NCBI RefSeq assembly: GCF_000214725.1
Contig: NC_015574.1
Coordinates: forward strand, 1,376,001 to 1,440,000
DNA length: 64,000 nt
Source: Methanobacterium paludis
Lineage (GTDB): Archaea > Methanobacteriota > Methanobacteria > Methanobacteriales > Methanobacteriaceae
Reading direction: 5' to 3'
The notes beneath the pieces were generated by a model. It worked only from the letters and a program-made list of their open reading frames with translations. It was not told where the DNA came from and made no database searches. Below, piece by piece: positions 1 through 8,651 of the stretch. How positions within the stretch are numbered: the stretch's first letter is position 1; every line of letters starts with the position of its first letter. Both the position numbers and the translations under genes were made by a program.

Positions 1-72
1 GTAAAACCTAGTATGCTCATGGAAAAACCAGGACACTTCGATATAACATTAGAGAAGGGAGGAGAAAAGTAA
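1..72 (+). CDS. C-terminal end of an unidentified protein (partial)
   Basis: An open frame runs in from the left edge and stops at TAA 70-72, encoding a 23-residue tail ending in ...LEKGGEK. It is directly abutted by the next ATG at 73, and the next gene's ribosome-binding site (GGGAGGAG) lies inside it, so the two are probably co-transcribed and translationally coupled. Too little remains to name the protein. Confidence 0.6.
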   Translation, partial: VKPSMLMEKPGHFDITLEKGGEK

Positions 73-1281
73 ATGGTCATGGATTACATCTCAAGAGCCA
101 TCTTTGGATTTCTAATAAAACACAGGGTTATAAGCATAGGAACCAAGTACTACCCAACCAATGACATGGAAAGGGATTACGTGGATATGATCAACTACAC
201 CAGGACCATGCTCCTTGAAATTGAACCGGCACATATAACAACCCAAAATATCTTTCACAACCTTGTAAATGAGGTAGGAAACGGGAACATTCCCCAAAAC
301 AGGAAATTCATTGAGATAAAACCAGCTGAAAATGAAATAAATGAATACGCTCTTTTGAGTAACATAATCATGGGAAGCGACAGATTCCTTTACGTTGAAG
401 TCTTCAGAAGTGATAGAACTCTTATAAACGAATTCGTTGACATCATAAAGAAGGGTAAAGGCCAGATCATAGAGCAAAGTAATAGTGAAATCGTTTCCCG
501 TTTATTATCCAAAAATGATGCTATAAGAATTGCTGTCAAACTCATATCTCTTGGTATGGAGAAGGGAACTGATGTAAGAGCTGCTGTTGGAATGACAGGG
601 GCAGCATCAATAGAAAGATCAATAAATTTGAACAAACAGATTGGTGAAACATCAGGTGTAGGATTCACAAAACTCGGTGGAGAGTTTGCAGTTGTATTCT
701 CATCAGCATTTGGTAGTTTAGAGGGGAACCCTACTTCTTATGATAATTATCTTTTCATTGATGCAGTAGATTCTACTCAGTTCATAGCAGAAAACGGCAG
801 GGACAAGCTCGTTGAAATAATGAACGATGTGACAAATTTCATAGAAAATGACTGCGAAGGTAAGATCGAGGGTTACAGGGAAGGTGGAGACGACCTTATC
901 GCCACCATGCCAACAAAAGACGCTGCACTTCGGGCAGGAATAGATTCTTCATGGCATTCTCTCAACAATGGGTTAAGATTAAGGGCAGGTATAGGTAAAA
1001 GCCGACGTGAAGCAGGGGAACGGGCCCAGATGGCAGATAACATAAAGATATGGAAAAACAGTCCAGTTGTGGTGTTTGACCTGGCTGATGGAATATACTC
1101 CTATTACATACCCTCAGAATTCACAAGGTCTATACTGGACTTTTTAATGGATAAAAAATCACGGATAGCTGTAATATTCATTTTCGTATTCTTTGCCACA
1201 CTCATAGGGTGGAACGTTGGACATCCTGAATTCGGCCTTGTTGCAATAGTCTTAGCTGTAATATACGCACTTACAAACTGA
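73..1281 (+). CDS. Membrane-anchored protein with GGDD motif (nucleotidyl-cyclase-fold-like)
   Basis: A 402-residue protein. Residues 228-234 (FIDAVDS) and the hairpin GGDD at 271-274 resemble the metal-binding Asp strand and the GG(D/E)-type turn of the GGDEF / GTP cyclohydrolase III fold. This is inference from motif spacing. The last ~40 residues (about 363-401) form one or two hydrophobic segments, so the soluble part is tethered by its C-terminus. The N-terminal half (1-200) is unrecognised. The start at 73 follows a GGGAGGAG ribosome-binding site with 8-9 nt spacing and directly abuts the upstream stop. The protein could make or degrade a nucleotide signal, or be a degenerate relative; the substrate is unknown. 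Confidence 0.75.
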   Translation: MVMDYISRAIFGFLIKHRVISIGTKYYPTNDMERDYVDMINYTRTMLLEIEPAHITTQNIFHNLVNEVGNGNIPQNRKFIEIKPAENEINEYALLSNIIMGSDRFLYVEVFRSDRTLINEFVDIIKKGKGQIIEQSNSEIVSRLLSKNDAIRIAVKLISLGMEKGTDVRAAVGMTGAASIERSINLNKQIGETSGVGFTKLGGEFAVVFSSAFGSLEGNPTSYDNYLFIDAVDSTQFIAENGRDKLVEIMNDVTNFIENDCEGKIEGYREGGDDLIATMPTKDAALRAGIDSSWHSLNNGLRLRAGIGKSRREAGERAQMADNIKIWKNSPVVVFDLADGIYSYYIPSEFTRSILDFLMDKKSRIAVIFIFVFFATLIGWNVGHPEFGLVAIVLAVIYALTN

Positions 1282-1394
1282 ATTCATACGATTTTGTCCA
1301 TTAAATTTTTTGGTATGATTGTAAACAATGCAAAATCAAACCTCTCAAAAAAAATCAACCTCTCAAAAATATTAAACTAATCAAAGGTGCCAGA

Positions 1395-1727
1395 ATGAAA
1401 CCAAAAGTTAAGGGAAAGATTGCAATTTCAATGATTATTTCCATGATTGCATTTGGATTTGGAACAGGTGCTGCACTGATTGTGGGTATTAACTCCAACA
1501 GCACTTTCACCAATTTTAATCTTACACAGGGAGAGTTCCCATCTATACCGTATTCAACATCAAATGATAACATCACTACAACTCAAAATAATACTCAGTA
1601 TACATCTCCGGTATCACAGACAGGAACTACACAGACCACTAAAAACACTTCAGGTTCTACCAGTTCTAATTCCGGTTCTAGTTCTACTCCAAATAACACC
1701 TCAAAAAATAGTAGTAGTAATAAGTAG
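1395..1727 (+). CDS. Small exported Ser/Thr/Asn-rich protein
   Basis: A 110-residue protein with a basic N-terminus (MKPKVKGK) and a single hydrophobic segment at about 9-31 that serves as signal peptide or membrane anchor. After a short linker, the C-terminal ~60 residues are almost entirely Ser, Thr, Asn and Gln, typical of flexible or glycosylated surface stalks. No domain is recognised. It sits alone between the GGDD membrane protein and argJ. The ribosome-binding site is weak (AGGTGCCAG). It could be a wall-spanning tether; no function can be assigned from sequence. Confidence 0.6.
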   Translation: MKPKVKGKIAISMIISMIAFGFGTGAALIVGINSNSTFTNFNLTQGEFPSIPYSTSNDNITTTQNNTQYTSPVSQTGTTQTTKNTSGSTSSNSGSSSTPNNTSKNSSSNK

Positions 1728-1910
1728 CTAGATTAAGAGTTAGTAACCTAGTTATGGACTTTGAATGTTTTTGAAATTAAATAAGTCAATAATTAAGAAT
1801 TACTCTAACAAATTAATGAAAATTAATTTACCTTTAACTAAAGCTAATTAACGGAATAATGCAGATTAATGGAGTAGCATAGATCTAAATAACAAAAAGG
1901 AGAAATTCCC

Positions 1911-3104
1911 ATGAAAATAATCGAAGGGGGAATATGTGCTGTAAATGGAGTAACAGCTTCAGGAACATGTGAAGGTGATTATGGTGTTTCTTTGGTAGTT
2001 AGTAAAGGAAGCAGCACATCTGCAGTATTTACATCTAACAAAGTGGTTGCAGCACCTGTAATCATCACCAAAGAAGCTGTTTCAAATGGAAAACTATCCG
2101 CAATAGTTGCAAACAGTGGAAATGCAAACTGTTTCACAGGCCCTGAAGGCATGGAGGATGGGATGAAAATGGTCAAAAAGGTTGCAGAACATCTTCAACT
2201 TAAAGTGGATGATGTTGCAGTTGCATCTACCGGAATAATTGGTAGAAAAATGCCAATGCCCATTATAAGTAGCTTAATAGATGAAGCTATCCAAAATCTT
2301 CAAAATTCACCAAAATCTTCAAAAAACGCTGCAGAAGCTTTAATGACCACTGACACATTTCCAAAGGAATTTGCAGTTGAGACAACACTCAAAGATGGTA
2401 AAAATGTTAAAATTGGTGGTATAACCAAAGGATCCGGGATGATAGCACCTAACATGGGCACAATGCTCTGTTTCATAACAACAGACGTTGAAGCATCACC
2501 TTCCGAACTTCAGGAAGCCTTAAAATCGGCCGTTGATAAAAGTTTCAACATGGTTGTTATCGATGGTGATACAAGCACCAACGACATGGTTGTATTGATG
2601 GCAAACGGAAAATCTGGTCATATAGACGAAAACTTCCAGGAAGCCCTTGATTATCTATGTGCAAGCCTTGCAAAGATGATTGCAAAAGATGGGGAAGGTG
2701 CAACCAAGTTCATGGAAGTTGAAGTTAATGGGGCCGCATCAATTGACGATGCACGGTCTGCTGCAAAATCTGTTGTATCATCACCACTCGTTAAAACAGC
2801 GCTATTTGGTGCAGATCCCAACTGGGGACGTATAGTTGCTGCTGTGGGATATTCTAGTGCGGATATGGATGAAAACAGGATAACAGTGACCCTTCAATCT
2901 GAAGACAAAAATGTTAAAATTGTGGACAACGGGAACGTTAAAGCTTATGATGGTTCCCAAGAGCTTGTAACTGCAGAAGAAATAATGGAAAAACCTGAAA
3001 TTAAAATAGTTGTCGATATAAACCTGGGAAATAATTCTGCAACAGCATATGGATGCGACTTAAGCTACGATTATGTGAGAATAAATTCTGAGTATTCCAC
3101 ATAA
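1911..3104 (+). CDS. argJ: Arginine biosynthesis bifunctional protein ArgJ (ornithine acetyltransferase / N-acetylglutamate synthase)
   Basis: A 397-residue protein of normal family length. ArgJ transfers the acetyl group of N-acetylornithine to glutamate, recycling acetyl in arginine synthesis; some members also make N-acetylglutamate from acetyl-CoA. The family is self-cleaved before a Thr in a KGSGMIAPNMxTML segment. Here this reads KGSGMIAPNMGTML at about 173-186, so the Thr nucleophile is present with Gly rather than the usual Ala before it. The C-terminal FGADPNWGRI motif is also clear. The start has an AAGGAG ribosome-binding site with good spacing. argB follows and argC lies 8 kb downstream. 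The 3' end of the gene has been tandemly duplicated just beyond the stop. Confidence 0.96.
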   Translation: MKIIEGGICAVNGVTASGTCEGDYGVSLVVSKGSSTSAVFTSNKVVAAPVIITKEAVSNGKLSAIVANSGNANCFTGPEGMEDGMKMVKKVAEHLQLKVDDVAVASTGIIGRKMPMPIISSLIDEAIQNLQNSPKSSKNAAEALMTTDTFPKEFAVETTLKDGKNVKIGGITKGSGMIAPNMGTMLCFITTDVEASPSELQEALKSAVDKSFNMVVIDGDTSTNDMVVLMANGKSGHIDENFQEALDYLCASLAKMIAKDGEGATKFMEVEVNGAASIDDARSAAKSVVSSPLVKTALFGADPNWGRIVAAVGYSSADMDENRITVTLQSEDKNVKIVDNGNVKAYDGSQELVTAEEIMEKPEIKIVVDINLGNNSATAYGCDLSYDYVRINSEYST

Positions 3105-3137
3105 GTAACATAAATTCTGAGTATTCCACTAGGTAAC
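3081..3137 (+). repeat. Tandem duplication of the argJ 3' end
   Basis: A 29-bp unit (3081-3109), containing the last argJ codons and stop, is followed at once by a near-identical 28-bp copy (3110-3137). The copy is noncoding. It marks a recent local duplication. Confidence 0.85.
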
Positions 3138-3240
3138 AGCCAGAATGCATAGCAACTTACAAAAAATGCACTTACAAAGTTACAAGATTCAACTTACTAA
3201 ATTGCAAAAAATATTTTCAAGAGTAAATAATATATTCAAA

Positions 3241-3304
3241 TATTTTTGAGGAATTTGAAATGGTTTTTGAGGAATTTGAAATGGTTTTTGAGGAATTTGA
3301 AATG
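3241..3304 (+). repeat. Triplicated ribosome-binding-site/ATG unit at the argB start
   Basis: A 21-bp unit consisting of a T-run, GAGG, AATTTGAA and ATGG occurs three times in tandem, giving ATGs at 3260, 3281 and 3302. Each ATG has GAGG 8 nt upstream. Because 21 is a multiple of three, all three starts are in the same frame and the upstream ones add a repeated acidic peptide (MVFEEFE) to ArgB. The last ATG matches the expected ArgB N-terminus. Confidence 0.9.
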
Positions 3305-4183
3305 GAAACAGTTAATATTTTAGTTGAAGCACTTCCTTACATAAAGAAATTTCATAAGAAAAAGATTCTCATAAAGTATGGCGGACACGCCATGATAGAT
3401 CAAAATGCCATGGAATCAACAGCACGTGATACCGTTCTTTTGAAATATGTGGGCATGAAACCAATAGTTGTGCATGGCGGCGGTCCTGAAATATCAAGAT
3501 CAATGACCAAACTTGGGAAACAACCTAAATTCATAGGCGGCCTCAGGATAACTGACACAGAAACAATGGAAATCATTAAAATGGTTCTTGTTGGAAAGAT
3601 AAATACAGATATAGTTTCAAAGGTGTGTTTACACGGTGGAAAAGGAATTGGGATCTCTGGAAAAGATAATATTCTTCTAAAAGCACGTAAACAGGCTCCT
3701 CAAGTGATACTGGATGGTACAACCGGTGAAGAAAAAACCGTTGACTTGGGACTTGTGGGTGAAATAGATTCTGTGAACCCTGAAGTAATTGATATGCTTA
3801 CTTCAAATGATTATATCCCTATAATTTCCCCAATCGGTGTTGATGACAAAGGAAGCACTTTGAACTTGAACGCTGATACTGTAGCGGGTGATGTAGCATC
3901 TTCTGTGGATGCTGAAAAGTTAATAATCTTAACAGATGTACCTGGCATTCTTGAAGATCCAAAAGACCCTGAAACACTTATAAAAAGGGTAAAAGTAGAT
4001 GAAGTTAAAGAGTTAATTGACAACGGTATTGTTAAAGATGGGATGATCCCTAAAGTTACAACCTGCGTTAATGCAATTCAAAACGGAGTTTCTTCAGCCC
4101 ATATAATTGATGGAAGGATCAAGCACTCAGTCCTCCTTGAGATATTCACCAAAAAGGGTATAGGAACCATGATAACCAAATAG
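3302..4183 (+). CDS. argB: Acetylglutamate kinase ArgB
   Basis: Cytoplasmic amino-acid kinase that phosphorylates N-acetylglutamate, the second step of arginine synthesis. The 293-residue form starting METVNILVEALPYIKKFHKKK fits the family. Visible landmarks are KYGGHAM near the N-terminus, VVHGGGPEI in the nucleotide/substrate loop, and the C-terminal DGMIPKV...NAIQNGVSSAHIIDGRI block. Two further in-frame ATGs (3260, 3281) arise from the repeated unit and would add 14 or 7 residues. I chose 3302 because homologues begin there and it has its own GAGG. It lies 197 bp after argJ, followed by a long T-rich stretch that probably ends transcription. Confidence 0.95.
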   Translation: METVNILVEALPYIKKFHKKKILIKYGGHAMIDQNAMESTARDTVLLKYVGMKPIVVHGGGPEISRSMTKLGKQPKFIGGLRITDTETMEIIKMVLVGKINTDIVSKVCLHGGKGIGISGKDNILLKARKQAPQVILDGTTGEEKTVDLGLVGEIDSVNPEVIDMLTSNDYIPIISPIGVDDKGSTLNLNADTVAGDVASSVDAEKLIILTDVPGILEDPKDPETLIKRVKVDEVKELIDNGIVKDGMIPKVTTCVNAIQNGVSSAHIIDGRIKHSVLLEIFTKKGIGTMITK

Positions 4184-4899
4184 TTAGTTTTTGTGCATTT
4201 TTAATTTTAACTTTTTTATTCTTTATTTTTTAATTAACAATTTTAATTTTCTGTTTTAACTTTTTAATTTTCAGCTTTTTTAATTTTTATTCTCTGTTCA
4301 CCGTTTTAATTCATATTCTTAAAAATCCTAAGAATTTTTTAACGATGATTTTTCTTACGTTGATTTTTTTGAAAAACATTTAAAAAAACATCTTAATTAA
4401 AAAAACATCTAATTTCTATTTAAATTTGCTTTTTTGAAATGTTTAAAAAGATATTAACTCCTAAAAGTTAACAAATTTTAAAAAAAATTTAAAAAATTTA
4501 AAAAGTATAGGAGGTTTACTGTATTTAAGACGATTTTAAAGTTATTTAAAACCATTTGGATTAACATTTGAAGTCTGCGCAGAGATAATAAAATGCATTG
4601 CATTGCAGTATACCCAACAAACCATGCACCTACCTATTTCCCTTTAAGTATACCATCTTGTGTCCAATATGTTCATTCAGACGGATTTGGAAAATAATGA
4701 TCATTACCCCAAATACAAATCTTTCATTAATTCTCAAAAAAGACATTAATAGAACTATTTTTGAATTTAAGCAGTTTTAAAATAGTATTGAAATGGCAAA
4801 AGAGTATTGAAATGGCTCATTTTAATTTAAATAAATTTTCATAAAATTAAATAAAATCCTTTAAAACTGTTCAAAAAAAAAATAAAAAAAATTGGAAAA
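4184..4899. other. AT-rich intergenic region between convergent argB and a wall-protein gene
   Basis: This is 716 bp of very AT-rich sequence. T-runs directly after argB (about 4200-4300) resemble archaeal U-tract terminators. A 60-codon open frame at 4598-4780 has no convincing ribosome-binding site or family likeness and is probably not a gene. The segment just before 4900 (about 4860-4899) recurs before 8652 and belongs to the duplicated unit. Confidence 0.5.
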
Positions 4900-7815
4900 T
4901 TAAAATGGTAGTTCCGCATATGTACCGTATATCGTTGCCGTTGCCGTGTTCCAGTTGTTTATAACTCCAAATGTGTTTCGAGAGCTTATAGCATCTGCAC
5001 TATACCATTTTCCATCAACATACACCTGTGCCCAGACGTGACCGTACCAGGCAGTTGAAAACTTGCAGTAACCATGCTCATAACGAGCTGGAATACCTGC
5101 CGCCCTCTCAAGTGCGATTAGTAAATGAGAGGTGTCAACACAGTTTCCTGTTTTAGCATTCAACGTTCCAACTGCACCATAATTGGTGTTGTAATAGAAT
5201 GAATAACCAATGTTATCCCTCACCCAATTGAAGATTGCCACTGCCTTAGCATACGTAGTAGTTGCACCGGCATTAGCAATAATAGATTTAGATAGCGCGA
5301 TTATCTGAGCATTAGTAGACTGACAATTAGCTGTAGCCTGTAGATACTCCTTTAATTCTGCTGGTATTGTTGATGTACTTGTTTTGTTGGTTATTGTTGT
5401 CCATGGGCTTACTGTTACGTAGTTTGGTAGTGTACTACTGTTTGTGTAGTAGAAGTTCAGTATTTTGGAGTAAATGTATACCGCTGATTCGAACTGAATA
5501 TTCCCTAGAGAACTTGAAACATAGTTAGGAGCCGTTCCATTCAAAGAAAAATTAACGATCCTTTGAGCCATGTCAAGATACTCTGTTTTGTTGATGTTTC
5601 CAGACTTAACAGTGTCCGTTGGATTTGCAGGTGCACTCACATTTGGCAGCGCAATATTTGATGTTGTTCCATTTTTTATCTGCAACAAACAAACACTCAT
5701 CATCTGTAAAAACTGAGCCATTGAAACTTGCGTAGTACTTATCGTCACGTAGTTAGGCAAACCATAATTTGCTTCAACATAAGCCTTCACCCTTGCAGAT
5801 GCATCAAGTATCTGAGCCCTGGTGAATGTCACTGTACTGCTGTCTGTGGTAAATCTGGATACGTAACCTGCTACATTGTTGCCTGCTAAATCTGTCACAC
5901 TACCCGTGTGGATAAGTAAAAGATATTTAGTATCTTCACTTAGAGCACTGCTGGGCGTCACTGTCAATATATTACCATTGATAGACCAAGTAGTAGGCAC
6001 AATCGTACCGTTACTGTTTTGAAGCTCGATCCAGCCCGTGCCAGCTTTGATTGATTCACTGAAAGTGACCTTAATCACCTTACTCACTGCAACATTCACT
6101 GCGTTGTTTGCAGGATCCACAGCTTTCACAGTAGGTGCAACAGTCTCAACAGTGAATCGAGACACATAACCAGCAATCTTATTACCAGCTAGATCAGTCA
6201 CACTACCTGTATGGATAAGTAAAAGATACTTAACACCATGACTTAAAACACTGCTAGGCGTTACAGTCAAAACTTTACCATTGGTAGACCAGGTACTTGG
6301 TACGATTGTACCGTTACTAGTTACAAGCTCTATCCAGCCAGTACCTGCTTTAATTGCTTCACTGAAAGTGACATTAATCACCTTATCAGCTGCAACGTTC
6401 ACTGCGTTGTTTGCAGGATCCACAGTTTTCACTGTAGGTGCAGTACTATCCGTGCTGGTGGTGAAACGAGACACATAACCAGCAATATTGTTACCAGCCA
6501 GATCCGTCACACTACCCGTATGAATAAGTAGAGTGTACTTAACACCATGACTCAAAACGCTGCTAGGCGTTATGGTCAATATATTACCATTGATAGACCA
6601 TGTAATGGGTATAAGTGCGCCTTTACTGTTTACAAGTTCGATCCACTTGTTTCCTGCTTGTATGGGTTTGCTGAATGTGACTGTGATTACTTTATCCACT
6701 GCAATGCTCACAGCGTTGTTGACAGGATCTACTGCTGTCACCGTTAGCTTGGCAACCTCATTATAAAAGTTCTCATCAATCAGCCCGTATCTGAACAAAG
6801 CATAACCTGATGAACCATTACCAATGGCAACTTGTGTGTCATTTATAAGCTCACTGGCTGATAAAGGCGTAGTATCAGTGTCGTTTTTGTAGGTTTGAAG
6901 ACCCGTCACAACAGGCGTTCCATTTGCATGAGCTACAATATAAGCAGTGGTTGTACCTACCCAAGCACTAGTCGCATTGTAGTTCCCTTTATAGACCATT
7001 GCAACCATGAAATCAAGATACTGCGCAAGCGCACTGTAATCCTGCCCATAATACTTAGCATTCACAGATCCTTCAGGCATAACAGCCGCAGAAACAGCCA
7101 CATCTTGTTTTATAGCCTTCACAGCACTATAAACCCTCTCAACAAAAGAAGTCACAGCATTCGTTGATGCTTGAATATTCGCAGTCTCATTCAATGATGC
7201 ATTGTTTTTGTAGGCTGTTCCGGGATACCTGACGTAGTCAAGATGAATTCCTGCAACATCGTAGTTTTTAACGATGTTTTCAATAGCAGCGATCACCTCT
7301 GCCTCATGAGACTGTCCTGTAGATGATTGAGGATCAATCCAGTTTCCACTGGCATCCTTAAAACAAGTGATCCAAGCATGAACCCCTATTCCTGTGCCGT
7401 TAAGCTGAGCTAACACACTAGATAAAACGGTTTGATATGTGGGAGTTGAATAAATATTCGATTTCACAAATACGTCAGTGATGTTTGCCTCTTCCAATTC
7501 AGTTACGTTTATATTTTTGTAATCGTTGGTATTAATCCATAATGCATGGATGTTGCTATAAACATCACCAGCAGCAGCTTGCGTTGTATTCTCAGATTGA
7601 GTTTGATTAACAATACTGTTTTTGGTAGTACTTGTTATCAAGTTACTACTCTGATTAACGCTAGTCTGGTTAATACTAGAGTTAGTAGCGTTGATCGTCA
7701 ACTGGCTAGTGATATTTGTAGTGTTTTCTGCACTAGAATTGGTTGAATTTAAGATTGAGGCTGATGCACCACTTAGACCGTACAATGCCACTCCACATAG
7801 GAGAAACATTGTCAT
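4900..7815 (-). CDS. Secreted cell-wall protein: glycosyl-hydrolase-like domain, three Ig-like domains, pseudomurein-binding repeats and transglutaminase-like cysteine peptidase domain
   Basis: A large exported multidomain protein. Residue numbers count from an upstream in-frame ATG at 7872 (990 residues). Order: signal peptide (to ~40), Asn/Ser/Thr-rich linker (40-100), a domain like GHL10-type glycosyl hydrolases (~105-370, with GIHLDYVRYP), three SbsA/Big_5 Ig-like repeats (~375-675), two pseudomurein-binding-type repeats (~680-850), and a C-terminal transglutaminase fold with apparent Cys911-His945-Asp960 triad (NCVD, GHVW, SADA). The repeat-plus-peptidase layout recalls the pseudomurein endoisopeptidases of methanogen phages (PeiW/PeiP), so I infer remodelling of the organism's own pseudomurein wall. 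The listed start is ATG 7815. It has no ribosome-binding site, whereas GGAGG lies 7 nt before an in-frame ATT at 7833 that would supply a basic signal-peptide start. Confidence 0.85.
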   Translation of the reverse strand: MTMFLLCGVALYGLSGASASILNSTNSSAENTTNITSQLTINATNSSINQTSVNQSSNLITSTTKNSIVNQTQSENTTQAAAGDVYSNIHALWINTNDYKNINVTELEEANITDVFVKSNIYSTPTYQTVLSSVLAQLNGTGIGVHAWITCFKDASGNWIDPQSSTGQSHEAEVIAAIENIVKNYDVAGIHLDYVRYPGTAYKNNASLNETANIQASTNAVTSFVERVYSAVKAIKQDVAVSAAVMPEGSVNAKYYGQDYSALAQYLDFMVAMVYKGNYNATSAWVGTTTAYIVAHANGTPVVTGLQTYKNDTDTTPLSASELINDTQVAIGNGSSGYALFRYGLIDENFYNEVAKLTVTAVDPVNNAVSIAVDKVITVTFSKPIQAGNKWIELVNSKGALIPITWSINGNILTITPSSVLSHGVKYTLLIHTGSVTDLAGNNIAGYVSRFTTSTDSTAPTVKTVDPANNAVNVAADKVINVTFSEAIKAGTGWIELVTSNGTIVPSTWSTNGKVLTVTPSSVLSHGVKYLLLIHTGSVTDLAGNKIAGYVSRFTVETVAPTVKAVDPANNAVNVAVSKVIKVTFSESIKAGTGWIELQNSNGTIVPTTWSINGNILTVTPSSALSEDTKYLLLIHTGSVTDLAGNNVAGYVSRFTTDSSTVTFTRAQILDASARVKAYVEANYGLPNYVTISTTQVSMAQFLQMMSVCLLQIKNGTTSNIALPNVSAPANPTDTVKSGNINKTEYLDMAQRIVNFSLNGTAPNYVSSSLGNIQFESAVYIYSKILNFYYTNSSTLPNYVTVSPWTTITNKTSTSTIPAELKEYLQATANCQSTNAQIIALSKSIIANAGATTTYAKAVAIFNWVRDNIGYSFYYNTNYGAVGTLNAKTGNCVDTSHLLIALERAAGIPARYEHGYCKFSTAWYGHVWAQVYVDGKWYSADAISSRNTFGVINNWNTATATIYGTYAELPF

Positions 7816-7833
7816 GAATAATTTCCACTTAAT

Positions 7834-8651
7834 TATACCGCCTCCGTGTCCAATAACGCTAAAAATTATCACTCTTAAACGTTATAGACATAGGATCGTT
7901 AATTCCTTTACTATATAAAATTTTTGATTTAAAAATCCAAAAAAAAGGCAGTATTAACCTGTTTTTTTGATTTAAGAAGCTCTATGAGGGTATTGAAATG
8001 AGTTAATACGGATAAGCCCGCTCCATTCCTATTTTTATCATATCTCCTTATCTAAAACCATTTTTAATGAAAAAAGAAATATCAAACGCTTTTTCATTCT
8101 CCAATACCATTTTAAAATTTAATATCAATGGATTTCTATCTAAATCAAGAAAAAAGAAAGATATAAATGTATTTTTCTGATTAAAAACTTATTAAACGAG
8201 TATTGAATGTAAATTTTAATAGTATGTTCCATTAAATCTTGTAAATATCACTTAAAACTGTTTTAAAATTCTATTTAAAACTAAAAAAAGTTTTAATTAA
8301 CTTATAAAGTTAATTTTAAACTTAAAAAATTGTAATATGATTACACTAAATTTGATTAAAAGGTTTAAAAATCTATTTTTGTAAATTATAAATCTAATTA
8401 AAGCTAAAATATTTCATTAATTCTGTAAATTTGATATACGAGATAGTTGAAGGATTATAATCTGGAATAAAGCTTCATTTTCTAGAAATTAGTTTTTATT
8501 ATTCAAATATCATAAACATTGAATTTTAGATATGTTGAATTTTACATAAGTATCCTGAAAAAATCATGCTAATAACATTCAACAGTTGGATAAATATTCA
8601 TGGAATTAATTAATTTATTTAAAACTGTTCAAAAAAAAGAAAAATTGGAAA
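7834..8651. other. Long duplicated upstream region of the first wall protein
   Basis: About 800 bp without a gene. From 7834 to about 8330 it closely matches 10551 to about 11090 upstream of the second wall protein. The match includes the GGAGG leader and a block at about 7960-8035 with the less AT-rich stretch ATACGGATAAGCCCGCTCC. Retention of a noncoding block of this length in both copies suggests a shared promoter/5' leader or a small RNA, or simply a recent duplication. The remainder is plain AT-rich sequence. Confidence 0.6.

Noticed and set aside
4598..4780. 60-codon open frame after argB
   Set aside because: No ribosome-binding site, odd composition, in AT-rich intergenic sequence; likely chance.
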